A stretch of DNA of 64,000 nucleotides from Otatea glauca (taxonomy: Eukaryota > Streptophyta > Magnoliopsida > Poales > Poaceae), in NCBI GenBank assembly GCA_036346275.1, contig CM070711.1:51833435-51897434 (forward strand), in the 5' to 3' direction. The position numbers were made by a program, and so were the translations under genes. Every line of letters starts with the position of its first letter. Within the stretch, counting starts at the first letter, position 1. The notes beneath the pieces are model-generated. The model saw nothing but the letters and a program-made list of their open reading frames with translations. It ran no database searches and had not been told where the DNA came from. Positions 43,795 through 54,508 of this stretch are shown one piece after another.

Positions 43795-44235
43795 TTGGAA
43801 TTATATTTCTCTCATGAATCGTGTAGCGCCCAAATGGAAGAGATATGCATTGTTGATAGTGGCACAACAAATACCATCTTAAGAGAGTCTAAATACTTCC
43901 AGTCGATCACGAAGAACGCTGGAAAGATTACTACGATCGCAGGAAGCGATTCACATGTAATAGGCTCAGGAAGAGCCACTATTATATTGCCTATGGGTAC
44001 AACTTTGGTAATCGAAGAAGACCGTTTGTACCCTGAATCAACGCGCACTCTCTTAAGCTTCAAAGACATCCGCGCCAATGGTTTTCACGTAGAAACCAAT
44101 GAAGAAAATGGCAAAGAATACTTGTGCATTGTGAAGCACGCGGTATGTGGAAAAATGGTATTAGAAAATGTCTCTCATATGAATCTGGGTTGTACTACAC
44201 AAATATTCATGCACCTAAAGTGTATACTTCCTTGA
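43795..44235 (+). pseudogene. Copia protease and pre-integrase segment
   Basis: The frame contains EEICIVDSGTTNTILRES, the aspartic protease active site DSGT, then IGSGRATIILPMGTTLVIEE, RTLLSFKDIRANGFHVETN and an intact-looking linker. The next frame (44124-44780) overlaps out of register, so the polyprotein is shifted here. Confidence 0.82.
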
Positions 44236-44950
44236 AGACTGTTTTTAGAAGCTCTAAGTTATTTTCTTTATGGCATGGTAGATTAGGCCATCCTGGTCTT
44301 AGAATGATGAGAAATATACTGAACAACTCACAAGGTCATGGCATTAATGTTAAAAATTTCCCGAATCATGAAGATTTCGTATGCCCTGCATCTGCCACCG
44401 GAAAATTAATAACTAGACCCTCTGTCATGAAAGTGCAAAGTGAAATTCCTGCATTCCTGGAACGCATCCAGGGAGATATTTGCGGACCGATTCAGCCTCT
44501 ATCAGGGCCGTTTCGATACTTTATGGTGCTCATCGATGCTTCCTCGAAATGGTCGCATGTATGCTTATTATCAACAAGAAACCATGCTTTTGCAAAGCTG
44601 ATCTCGCAGATCATAAGAATTAAGAATGGTTTCCCTGATCATCGCGTGAAGTCCATTAGAAAGGACAATGCCGGAGAATTTACTTCAAAGGCATTTGATG
44701 ATTATTGCACGGCAACAGGGATAGCAGTTGAGCACTCCGTCGCACGCGTCCATACGACGAATGGACTTGTGAAGCACTAATAAAAGGATTAAGTTCATTG
44801 CGGACCGTTTTGCGAGTTGTAACTTGCCCAACACTTGTTGGGGACACGCAATCTGCACGCAATGCCTCTCATCAACTTCGACCTTGCCTACAACATCCAT
44901 TCTCCTATGCAACTTGTGCACGGATCATCCCAAGATCTCCCATCTCGGAA
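44124..44950 (+). pseudogene. Copia integrase
   Basis: The frame to 44780 has LWHGRLGHPGLRMMRNIL, DFVCPASATGKLITRP, RIQGDICGPIQPLSGPFRYF, MVLIDASSKWSHVC and VKSIRKDNAGEFTSKAFDDY. The H-H-C-C pattern has one change (CPASATG where CPAC is usual). The frame ends at 44780 in GLVKH and the E-bearing helix is lost to a frameshift, with remnants to about 45100. Confidence 0.83.
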
Positions 44951-45510
44951 ATTTGGGTGTATAGTATATGTATCTATACCACCCTAAGCGGACCGCAATG
45001 GGCCCTCTCCGCAAGTCCGGGATATCGTTGGTTATGAGTGCATCCATAATCGTATCCGGAATCCATGATCGAGACTTGCATACTGACCGGTCGTGATTGC
45101 ATCTTTGACGAGGATCGTTTCCGTCATTAGGGAGAAATCAACCTTTGGATGAAAAATGCCGGAAATCATATGGCATTCCATCGGATCCCAGCGCATGACC
45201 CCGCACTAATGAAGCAAATCAAGAAGTCCGAAGATAATTGATTTGCAAAACTTAGCAAATGAATTGCCCGATCATTTTGTGATCCAAGGCGTGGTTAAGT
45301 CGCATGTACCCGCAAGAAATGCACCAGAGAGGGTGTAAATACCAAAGAAAATAGAAGGTATCCCTCATCCTGTTCAGGAGGCCTCAAAGAAAAAGAACAG
45401 GAAATCTGGCTCCTCAAACCCAAAGTACCCGGAGACGTCTGGAGAAAACTGGGCGAGAGGACTTACCACAACCAATCACGAAAATACCCCAAGGAAAGAA
45501 GGGGAGCCAG

Positions 45511-46803
45511 TTGAGACCTGGCACTAGAAAGAAGCCAACGGGAATGGCAATTCCAGACTTGAATTTTCCACTGCAGGAAGCCGCCGGAAATAATGTGTGC
45601 GCACTCATAGGCGATGAAAAGCTAAAAGAACTTGCTCCTGCGATAGGGAAAAGCAGCGAAGAGCAAGTAGAAGTACATGAAGTACCCTATGAAGAAATGT
45701 CCATAAACTTTGTAATAACAGGAGAATCCCTGAATAGAGCAACAGCCAATATCGATGCATACTTTGCAAAGAAGATTGCCTCGATCATTGATCATGATCC
45801 CGAGCCTGCATCTCTCGCAGAGTGCAAGAAAAGGCTAGATTGGAAAGAATGGAAAAAGACAATCACTGCAGAGTTAGTCTCTCTGAACAAGAGAGAGGTG
45901 TTTGGGCCCGTATGCCGCACACCTCCCCATATAAACCCTGTAGGTCACAAATGGGTCTTTGTTCGGAAGAGGAATGAAAACAACGAAGTTGTGAGGTACA
46001 AGGCAAGGCTTGTAGCTCAAGGTTTCACTCAACGTCCTGGAGTTGATTATGAAGAAACCTATTCTCCGGTCATGGGAGGAATTACCTTTAGATATTTGAT
46101 CTCAATGGCAGTCAACTTGAAGTTGAGAATGAAGCTAATGGATGTTGTCACAACATATTTGTATGGAAACTTGGATTCGGAGATATACATGAAAGTATCG
46201 GAAGAAATTCCTATCCCGAACCAAGACGGAGCAAATAGAAACCTGTACAGTGTGAAATTGGAGAAATCACTGTATGGGCTAAAGTAGTCAGGAAGAATGT
46301 GGTACAATCGCTTGAGCGACTTTCTCTGTAAGAAAGGCTACACAAACAACGAAGATTGTCCATGTGTGTTTATACAGCAATCCCCGAATGGGTTCTTTAT
46401 AATCTCCGTCTATGTAGATGACTTGAACATCATTGGGACAGATGAAGAAATTGAAGAAGCATGCTCATACTTGAAGTCTGAGTTTGAAATGAAGGATTTG
46501 GGTAAAACCGAGTTTTGCTTAGGCTTGCAGCTTGAACATGTCCAAGGAGGAATCTTGGTACACCAATCAACCTACACGCAGAAAGTGTTGGAAAGGTTTG
46601 GATTTGAAAAGACATATCCTGCGAAGACTCCAATGGTCGGAAGGTCACTCCAAGCAGACCTAGACCCGTACAGACCTAGAGAAGAGGGAGAGGAAGTCCT
46701 AGGAGCAGAATTCCCATATCTGAGTGCAGTTGGAGTGCTCATGTACCTTGCGAATAGCACCAGGCCGGATATTGCGTTCGCTGTGAATTTGCTAGCCCTC
46801 TGA
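45511..46803 (+). pseudogene. Copia reverse transcriptase with one in-frame TAG
   Basis: Two frames in the same register (45511-46287 and 46297-46803) are split by a TAG at 46285-46287, where the family has Gln after YGLK. Upstream are LNKREVFGPVCRTPPHINPV, ARLVAQGFTQRPGVDYEETY and MDVVTTYLYGNLDSEIYMKV. Downstream are GRMWYNRLSDFLCKKGYTNN, ISVYVDDLNIIGT and KDLGKTEFCLGLQLEHVQGG. YVDD is intact. A second stop follows after NLLAL near 46801. Confidence 0.9.
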
Positions 46804-47437
46804 GTCTGAGAACCCACCAAAAGGCATTGGAAAGGGATCAAGGATATCTTCCGTTACCTCCAAGGAAGCAAAGATCTTGGTTTGTTTTTCAGAAGAAATA
46901 ATGAATTGAATTTGGTTGGCTACGCCGATCTGGGTACTTATCGAGACCGCATACTAGCAAGTCCCAAACGGCTATGTTTTCCTATGTGGAGGAACAACAA
47001 TTTCTTGGAAGTCGTCTAGCGGACTCGCCTCGACGTCGACAAACCACTCGGAAATCATCGCTTTGTATGAAGCATCTCGTGAATATGCATGGCTCCGAAG
47101 AATGGTTCACCACATCCAGAAGTCATGTGGCTTGAACATTGAGCAAACTCCCACGATATTCTATGAAGATAATGCAGCTTGTGTTGCCCAAGCACAGATG
47201 GGTTATGTGAAGAGCAATCTCACGAAGCATATCAACCACAAGTTCTTCTATGCTCACGAATTGCATAAAATTAACGAGATCAAGATATTGCATACTAATT
47301 CATGTGAAAATCTTGTAGATTTGTTCACTAAATCACTTCCAGCATCTACCTTTGAAAGGTGCATTAAAGGAATTGGAATGATGAGATTTAGAGAAGTGCA
47401 GATTTCAGGGGGAGATATTTCACATACTCCTACATGA
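46804..47437 (+). pseudogene. Copia RNase H
   Basis: Broken frames cover NELNLVGYADLGTY-type sequence near 46905-46940, then 47063-47437 with YEASREYAWLRRMVHHIQKS, PTIFYEDNAACVAQAQMGYV and SCENLVDLFTKSLPASTFE. The purine tract AAGGGGGAG follows at 47675-47683. Confidence 0.82.
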
Positions 47438-47683
47438 ATCTCTAACATGAATTATGAATACCCAACATGAATATCGAAGATTAGCAATTGAAGTTGGGTG
47501 AATTGTATTCTTTTTCCTCAGCAAGTTTTTCATGAAGTTTTCTTGCATAAGGTTTTAATGAGGCAATTCGTGCAACATAGTAAGCGTATGCTATGTACTC
47601 TTTCTTCAAGTATTTTTCCCACTGAGTTTTTCTGGAGTTTTAATGAGGCATATGCATCTCGCGGCAAAGGGCCCAAGGGGGAG

Positions 47684-47904
47684 TGTTGGGAAACCTCATG
47701 GCCCATTGAAGGCCCATGATTGGTCCCTTAGCTGAAATCCTAGGTGAGCTCTATATAAGGAGGAGGGGGGTCCCCCCTATGTACAAGAATCAAAAGCAAT
47801 AAAGAATTCTGTCATCGCTCCCCATATACCTATGTCTCATTCTCTGTTCTCCAATTTAGATCTGTTCGGAAACCCGGACTATTTGATTGCAAGGTTCTTT
47901 ACCA
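47684..47904 (+). repeat. 3' LTR of the plus-strand copia element
   Basis: 221 bp, TGTTGGGAAACC to TTTACCA. Differences from the 5' LTR include a shortened CT run and an altered last block (GATTGCAAGG for GATAGCTTGG). The final AACA is changed to ACCA. Confidence 0.92.
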
Positions 47905-47909
47905 GAAGG

Positions 47910-48122
47910 GAGGCCAACTCCCGCTCTACCGCGACGTGCCCTCGCTTGGTGAACGCCTTGTTGTCCAACTTTCAAAAGGTTTTTAACTCCTGCTGCAACT
48001 ACTTTTCTCGTGTTTGAAGTTCAGAAAAGAAAAAAGGAAAACTTTCGTCGTGTTTGCGCGTAACATGGATGCAACTACACATGCAAAAAAGTTGATCAAG
48101 TACGATAATGCAGTACGCCTAC
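47910..48122. other. Short flank, nothing recognised
   Basis: Sequence after the copia target duplication, continuous in origin with 41313-41411. A plus-strand frame to 48017 includes STATCPRLVNALLSNFQK, which may be a gene scrap. No family is recognised. Confidence 0.3.
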
Positions 48123-49285
48123 CTAGTATATATACTACCGTATATAAGTCTAGGAGATTTCGCCGCCTCCTGCAGTGTCCACGTCGCTTTCGGCGCCTCG
48201 TGGCCGTGCCTCCGTCCGCCGCATCGCACGCGTCCACATATATCATACGCCTGGAAGTTTTGCCGATCAACCAAGCCGCCCACGTCATCGGTTTTCCGAA
48301 AAAGTTCCTCGCAAAAATCGGAAATCACGAATAGGTCTTTTCACCGATTATTTTACAAAAAAAGACCCCGTAGTTATGTAAATTCAACTCAGTCGTCGGT
48401 TCTTTAAACCCGAAAAATTTAAAATTACGTTTAGGTCCGGTTGTTTTGCGAAAAAATCCCGTGGTTCCGCAAAATCGCGAATAGGTCATTCCATCGGTTA
48501 TTTTGCAAAAAAGACCCCGTAGTTTCGCAAATTCAACTCGGGCGCCGGTTCTTTAAACCAGAAAGATTTAAAATTACGTTTAGATCCGGTTATTTTGCGA
48601 AACAATCCCGTGGTTCCGCAAAATCGACACGGACGCCGGTCCTTTAAATCCGAAAGATTTAAAATTACGTTATTTTGCAAAACAAAAATCGTGGTTCCAC
48701 AAATTTTACAAGGGCGTCGGTTCTTTAATCCCAAAATATTTAAAATTATATTTAGATCCTTCTACCGTTTTTGCAATAAAAAAACCGGATCCTTTCACAG
48801 GTTATTTTGCAAAAAATACCCTGTAGTTATGTAAATTCAACTCAGTTGTCGGTTCTTTAAACCCGAAAAAATTAAAATTACGTTTAGGTCCGGTTGTTTT
48901 GCGAAAAAATCCCGTGATTCCGCAAAATCGCGAATAGGTCATTCCATCGGTTATTTTGCAAAAAAGACCCAGTTGTTTCGCAAATTCAACTCGGGCGTCG
49001 GTTCTTTAAACTTGAAAGATTTAGAATTACGTTTAGGTCCGGTTATTTTGCGAAAAAATCCCGTGGTTCTGCAAAATCGACACGGGCGCCGGTCCTTTAA
49101 ACCCGAAAGATTTAAAATTACGTTATTTTGCAAAACAAAAATCGTGGTTCCACAAATTTTACAAGGGCGCCGGTTCTTTAATCCCAAAATATTTAAAATT
49201 ATATTTAGATCTTTCTACCGTTTTTACAATAAAAAAATCCGAATTAAGATTTGCGCGACGTGGCGTAGCGCATAATGCTATCTAG
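48123..49285 (+). mobile_element. Non-autonomous Helitron, copy 2, with internal duplication
   Basis: The 3' end matches copy 1: hairpin TTGCGC...GCGCAT near 49251-49273, then AATGCTATCTAG followed by T at 49286. The 5' end near CTAGTATATATACTACC is less clear. The interior contains two head-to-tail copies of a ~454-bp block (about 48330-48783 and 48784-49235), each made of GGTTCTTTAAACC- and TTTTGCGAAAAAATCCCGTG-type sub-repeats. Copy 1 has a single block. No protein gene is present. Confidence 0.68.
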
Positions 49286-49519
49286 TTTATCTTGCACTCA
49301 GTGGATCAAACAGCCTTGGCCAGATGAAGCGCTCCCAGTGCCACGTCACGTAGTAACGCAAGGATATTTTCAATGTACACCGCTTTTCATAATAACCGTC
49401 GATTTGGCTTGACTAGTAGTACCTATCTAATAGCGGCAACGTCTTCTGAAAAAAAAACCTCGCATTTACTGCAATTAAATATAGATCCCAATGTCAAGGC
49501 CGTTCATCTTGTTCGAAAA
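49286..49519. other. Short spacer, nothing recognised
   Basis: Mixed-composition sequence between the Helitron and the truncated hAT copy. No coding or repeat signal is supported. Confidence 0.35.
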
Positions 49520-50821
49520 ACCGGTTAGATTAATAGTAAATTTAAAGAAATTTAGAAAAAACTGTCAAAAAATTTGAACTTTTTTTGTGTGTTCCTGATG
49601 TAATCCTAATGATTCTATAAAATTTTCAGATTATTATCAGATATGTACATTTTTTAAAAATTCTGATAGTGATACTGTCACAATATATGCTCTTCAGTTT
49701 TTTATTTTTTAGGGGCACAAAATTAAGTCTAATATTTATTAAACTTTTTTTGTGATGTTATAAAGTCATTAAAATGATTATGTAAAATTTTGAGATGATT
49801 ATCAGATATGTGTATTTTTTAAAAATTCTAAAAGTTCTATTACCATTGTATATGCTCTTGTGTTTTTGATTTTATATGGGCAATAAATGAAGTCTAATAT
49901 TTATGACAATTTTAGTACATGATCCTTTGGAACTATTTATATTTTAATTAAAATTTTATAATATAATAAATCATTTTAATATTTATAAAAATATGACAGT
50001 GTATTTGTTCCTTTTCATTAATTTCTGTTTTAGATTTTTTAGAAGAAATAAATGATTTAAAAAATTTAAAATTTTCTCTTAGGTGTTTTATAGATTAATT
50101 GGGAATTTTTTGTATATTTTTTTTAAAAAATGTTTGCAATTTTTTCAATTTATTTTTATATTTTCACTATTTTTCCTTCTGTCATCGGTTTTCGATATTC
50201 CGTTCATGTAGGTCGAACATGTCATTTTTGCGACAATGGAAGAGTGACGAAGCTATGCTTATGCCTACTCCGCAACTTCAATTTACATGCATTATAATGT
50301 AAATGGTGTTGACAAGTAAATGGTAGTGAAATTGTGAATGGTGTTGACAAGATTATTTATTGACATATTATTGCTAAATACATAACTTACAACTTCTAAT
50401 TCTCTAAAATATAGCAAACATCATGTCGAATTTTTTCTAAATTTAGGAGAGATCATTCTGAAATTTCTTCACGTTTTCACATGCCTTATTTATATATTTA
50501 TTACATTTTTACTCAATTTTAGCCTTCCCTGTATTTCTACAAATTGTACAATATTTTTTTTTGCATTTTCCCCAATTGTTTTTCGATTTTCCCCTCAATT
50601 TTCCAACCTCGTGTGGTTTTCTCCAAAAACCGCTCGGTTTTTCGCGAAAACCGAGCGGTTTTTCGTCATAAACAGCGGTTTTCGCGATCTTGTTTGACTA
50701 AATTTCAAAATTTTCAAATTTGTAAACCGTTCGGTTTTTCACGGTTTTCGAGCGATTTTTCACGAAAACCGCAACCAAGGAGCTAACGATTTTCACGAAC
50801 GAAACGAAATTATGAACCCTG
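49520..50821. mobile_element. hAT-type element, inverted relative to 54509-55936, left end lost
   Basis: The right end, inverted, reads CAGGGTTCATAATTTCGTTTC, like the left end of the 54509 copy. The interior follows that copy in reverse complement: AAACCGAGCGGTTTT words, then AT-rich sequence with TTCGACATGTT-type and CACTGTCATATTTTTATAAA-type blocks, then the ~160-bp units. The left TIR is missing, with homology ending near 49520. No transposase is present. Confidence 0.75.
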
Positions 50822-51188
50822 ACGCCGATCCGGTTATCCACGCATCCCCTAGTAGCTATTGTTTCGCAGAGTGATCAAGGAAAGAGGTCACTTATCACCT
50901 TTCGAAGGTTAATACTGTTTTTACACATCATCACTTCACTTTCAAAGAAAATAATCAATCTATACTAATATAAAAAAACACGAGTTTTGATAAGACCACA
51001 TTCACACTTGTTCACACCTAAATATTGACATATTTCTTCCAACCATCCGTTTGTTTGATTGTTCTGTCCTCATCAACCTACATATGCTGATTTCACTCCA
51101 TCTCTCTCTGTGTCTCCCTACCTCTCCAGCAAGGCAGCAACCATATTAACTTAAAAGCGATATTGTGTTATCGTGATTATTTGATTTT
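50822..51188. other. Spacer, nothing recognised
   Basis: AT-rich sequence with CTCTCTCTGTGTCTCCC-type words near 51103. No gene and no transposon end is supported. Confidence 0.35.
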
Positions 51189-51426
51189 TGTTGTAAAACG
51201 CAGTCGTTCACCCGTAGATCAATCAATAGCATGTCAACGAAATCACAATAATAAGAACAGGAGCACACAGAATATAAGGGTGGAGTTCTCTTCCTTTATT
51301 AGATTGATCTCTTGTACAAGGGGTACCCAATATATAGTAAAAGATAGAAAGAGATAGATTCAAATTCGTCCACCAATAGATAAAGTCCTTCCAAACTTGA
51401 ACTGGAATTCTATCTATATCATAACA
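51189..51426 (-). mobile_element. Candidate solo LTR, 238 bp
   Basis: Begins TGTTGTAAAACG and ends ATATCATAACA, giving inverted TGTT/AACA ends. Flanks ATTTT (51184-51188) and ATATT (51427-51431) differ at one base. The interior has TTCCTTTATTAGATTGATCT and GTACCCAATATATAG, which reads CTATATATTGGGTACC on the minus strand, like a TATA plus R region of a small copia LTR. The call rests only on these marks. Confidence 0.45.
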
Positions 51427-51639
51427 ATATTGATGAGACGTGGACTCTGCGTGCCAGTGACTAGTTAATCCAAAGGACAGGACTCCATTACATTAATATC
51501 GTCATTTCTCCTTGCCAAAACGAAGCGTCCTTTCAATTATTTGCGTCAGCACTGGATATGGTCATCAAAATAGTCATGCATGCCTGGGTTACTGGGTACA
51601 CCAGGTTGCAACAATTGAATTCAAATTGTTTTGTTTGAA

Positions 51640-52953
51640 ATGAAATGTATTGCAAATTTAATTTTAACTTTAACCCCAAACTATTATTATTCTATCCCTG
51701 ACTGTTGGTTTGACTGAGTTTCTTCGGCGACAATGTCTACATACGAAGAACGAATACAAATGAATAAAATAAATATAAAAAATTCAAAAATTTAAAAGAA
51801 TTGTACTGGAAGGTAGAGTTTGAATTTAGATTAATTAGAAATTTGAATCACTGAATTCAGAGTTCAAATGGAAGAGAACAGGTTTTCGAAAGATCAAAAA
51901 TACACATACTGTTCATCATGTACTATAGATGCACAAGCACTGTTCACTCACGAGTCACTGATCACGTTGCAGAGGGTGCTGCTCTCTGGCCATTGGCCAG
52001 CACCGCGCAGAGAGGGTGAAGCCGTGAAGGTGCCCAGCCGGCCGGCATGCGCCAGGGTGCGTGCTGGCGCGGCAAGCTCGCTGTCGGTGGTGGCCAGGCT
52101 GGAGGTTGGCTGGCGCCAACGAATTTCAGTGGGGAAGCAAAGGCGGCCGACAAAGCAAATCGAGAAATTTCTAGGCGTTGAGTGCACCAAAATCCAAATT
52201 GATTGAGGGAAAGTTTTCTGGGGTCGAAGCACATCCGGTGATATGGTTGCAAACGAGGAAGGAGTGCCAGTGTGACGTGGGCTTGCACGACCGGAGTTCA
52301 GGAAGACCACCTCGGAACTTCGTGAAATACGGAAGCTAGGGTACAGGAGAAGCTTTGGGAGAGCTGCACAATATGTTGTGGGGTAGGAAGGGACCCTAGG
52401 GTGGCTTTTATGTCTGGGGGAGCAAGAGAATACATGGAAACCGATTTGGAATTGATTTTAGACGGTAGGAAAGAATGCAAAATTTAGGCACCAAACATGG
52501 GAAATGAGTCCGGGAATAGAAAAAAGAGTATGGAAACCAATTTGGTACAATTTTGGAAAGAAAGGGTGAAGAAATCATGGTATTCCAAAGCTTCAATTGC
52601 TTAGCAATGGAGGAGAGAGAAGCAGGTTTCTCTATCAGGATTGGAGATTGGGGACGCACTGTGCTGACAGGTGGGGTTCCTTATTTTTTCATAACTAAAG
52701 GAAAAGTTTTTTTGAAAAGATAGTATATAATGTTTAAAAATTATAAAACAATTCTCAAAAATACTTTGAGATATTTGGGACTTAATAAAAATTACTTTCG
52801 GAAATATTGGAGTTTTAATTGTTTACAGTAAATTATTTTATAAATCTAAGAATAGGAAAAAGCATTTATAAAATCCAAAAAAATTAGGAAAAATATCAGA
52901 AATTCAGATTTAAATTGTTCAAACAAAAATATGTAAATTTTAGGATATTAAAA
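51640..52953 (-). mobile_element. Decayed chromovirus LTR remnant
   Basis: The end region has CTCAAAAATACTTTGAGATATTTGGGACTT, an AAATCCAAAAAAATTAGG-type block and AAATTTTAGGATATTA, matching in order the last ~250 bp of the chromovirus LTRs (about 31600-31829 and 40985-41212) in the same orientation. The GC-rich part 51960-52290 resembles the LTR's gene-like zone in style. The right end has lost the TGTTACA terminus. The frames here are not genes. Confidence 0.55.
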
Positions 52954-53269
52954 ACTGGATATTTTAGTTTGACTCGTACGATAACATAATTAATTTCAAA
53001 TATTGTATTAAAAAGTATATATCATTTTAAGTTTCACATTAGTCTGCATTACAAAAGAATAGCTTCTATATATCATTGTGCATATATTTGAACCAAGTTT
53101 GTGCCAGACCCAAGTGACCATACGGTTTGATTTGATCGGACATATAGAACTTCAGGACGATATTGATTATTTAAAACGGACTGTTATAGTTTTGGTATGG
53201 AAGGATATACCAATTTAATACTCCCTTTATTATTTAAGGTGCAAGTTAATTAGTGGGTAGCTAGTTTCT
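52954..53269. other. AT-rich spacer with a single Stowaway-like end
   Basis: Mostly unassigned. TACTCCCTTTATTATTTAAGG at 53220 resembles one Stowaway terminus without a partner nearby. Confidence 0.35.
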
Positions 53270-53518
53270 TACTATTTCCTCCGTTCAAGTTTATGTGATG
53301 TATATATATATTGAAAATAAGTAGATTACCTCCAATTATTATCTTTAAGAACTATATTCAATGCATGTATGTAGAGAATATTAAGTAAATTTGGATATTT
53401 ATTAGGAGTATTAAAAAAATATCACACTATTTTGTATTGGAACATAAAATACGCTCTATATTTATGGGCAAAACTACTCAAAAAATACAATCTATAAACT
53501 TGAATTAAGGGAGTAGTA
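53270..53518. mobile_element. Stowaway-like MITE
   Basis: About 250 bp. The left end ACTATTTCCTCCGTTCAAG and inverted right end ACTACTCCCTTAATTCAAG match each other and the CTCCCTCCGT family of Tc1/mariner MITEs. TA lies at both edges. It is noncoding. Just after it, TATATTTGAATGTTG.TACCATAC occurs twice (about 53520 and 53573), a small direct repeat. Confidence 0.68.
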
Positions 53519-54284
53519 TATATATTTGAATGTTGATACCATACCGAATATCTGTACAATTTTTTCTATAGTATATTTGAATGTTGGTACCATACGAATA
53601 TAACGAGACAAATGCATTTCTTATCAATAGTATAGCCTATCAACGTCATCTTATATTTTTTTTGTACTGAACTCTCATCAAATCATTAACAAGCAACCAC
53701 AAGTCATCATTCATTGATGGATTCTCAGCCTATCCCGATTTAAGAGGAGAAAAAACAAGATAACGATACGGTTCGAAGGGTATATAGCTTCGTTAGCCTC
53801 TCTCCCACCCCCTCTCTCTGACCGCCGGCGGAGCACCATGGGAACGACAACGGAGGTTTGACTCCGGCATTTTGTGCACGTTAACGAGGGCATGGGCTGA
53901 ACGATACGGTGGTTTTGTTTGGGCTTTGGGAAAACAAACGTTCTCTGCGCGTGCAGCTCCAATAGGTCGAACACGGTTACACAGACACTTTGCGCAAAGA
54001 GAAAATTCCTTCCGTGAAACGCTGCAATTCATGATTTGTTGTGAAAGTAATCTCTTCCATGCCTGCTGTAATCTCCCGGTCAGTTAAAGGTGTGCAAAGA
54101 CCAATTTGCCGTCTTCCCCCGTTCTTCCTCCTCTCCCCCTGTTCCTACCGTGAATTGGTCATCCTCTGCACCCCATCAACGCGCCCTCACTCCCACCGGA
54201 GATTCCGAATTTGACGATGGCGGCGGCGACAATGAGGAAGAAGCTCGATTGCGGCGACCAACTGCGCCAAGGCACAAATAAAAG
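53519..54284. other. Gene-like but unrecognised stretch
   Basis: From about 53740 the sequence is GC-richer with CT-rich, UTR-like parts (53796-53820 and 54112-54145). Short plus-strand frames such as 54090-54281 (ending SEFDDGGGDNEEEARLRRP) have no recognisable domain. This may be a relic of a host gene. Confidence 0.3.
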
Positions 54285-54500
54285 TTAAAGATGCACGCGA
54301 ATACACGATGTGGCGGCCGCATCGAGCATCGACACGAAGCAGTTGTGTGCCTCAGCCTCGAGCACGGTGACTTCTAGCTCCCGGAGTGCGCACACCGTGA
54401 ACTCGTGGCCCACCTGCTTCCGCTGCTCCAACCGATCCACGGCGACCTTTTTTGCTTCGGCGAGGCATTTTACATCGAGAAGTGATGAAAGGAGTTGAAG
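54285..54500 (-). pseudogene. Coding-like fragment of unknown family
   Basis: The minus-strand frame ends at a stop near 54285. Its last ~70 codons (AEAKKVAVDRLEQRKQVGHE, FTVCALRELEVTVLEAEAHN, CFVSMLDAAATSCI) are GC3-rich and look like real plant coding sequence with two helices. Upstream, the frame runs into the hAT terminus at 54509, and the sequence beyond the hAT is not obviously coding, so any gene start is gone. I do not recognise the family. Confidence 0.4.
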
Positions 54501-54508
54501 GGTATGGG

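Larger units (their letters stand above)
41412..47904 (+). mobile_element. Ty1/copia LTR retrotransposon with perfect TSD
   Basis: A 6,493-bp element with LTRs 41412-41634 and 47684-47904 and GAAGG on both flanks (41407-41411 and 47905-47909). Gag, protease, integrase, reverse transcriptase and RNase H follow in copia order on the plus strand. The LTRs differ at about a dozen positions by eye. The reverse transcriptase has one in-frame TAG, and gag and integrase have frame breaks. It is the most complete copy of the family that also gave the deleted element at 21201-25025. Confidence 0.93.

Noticed and set aside
53711..54032. Minus-strand frames with Cys residues that resemble a zinc finger
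   Set aside because: The Cys spacing occurs in two different frames and fits no known finger. There is no supporting homology.
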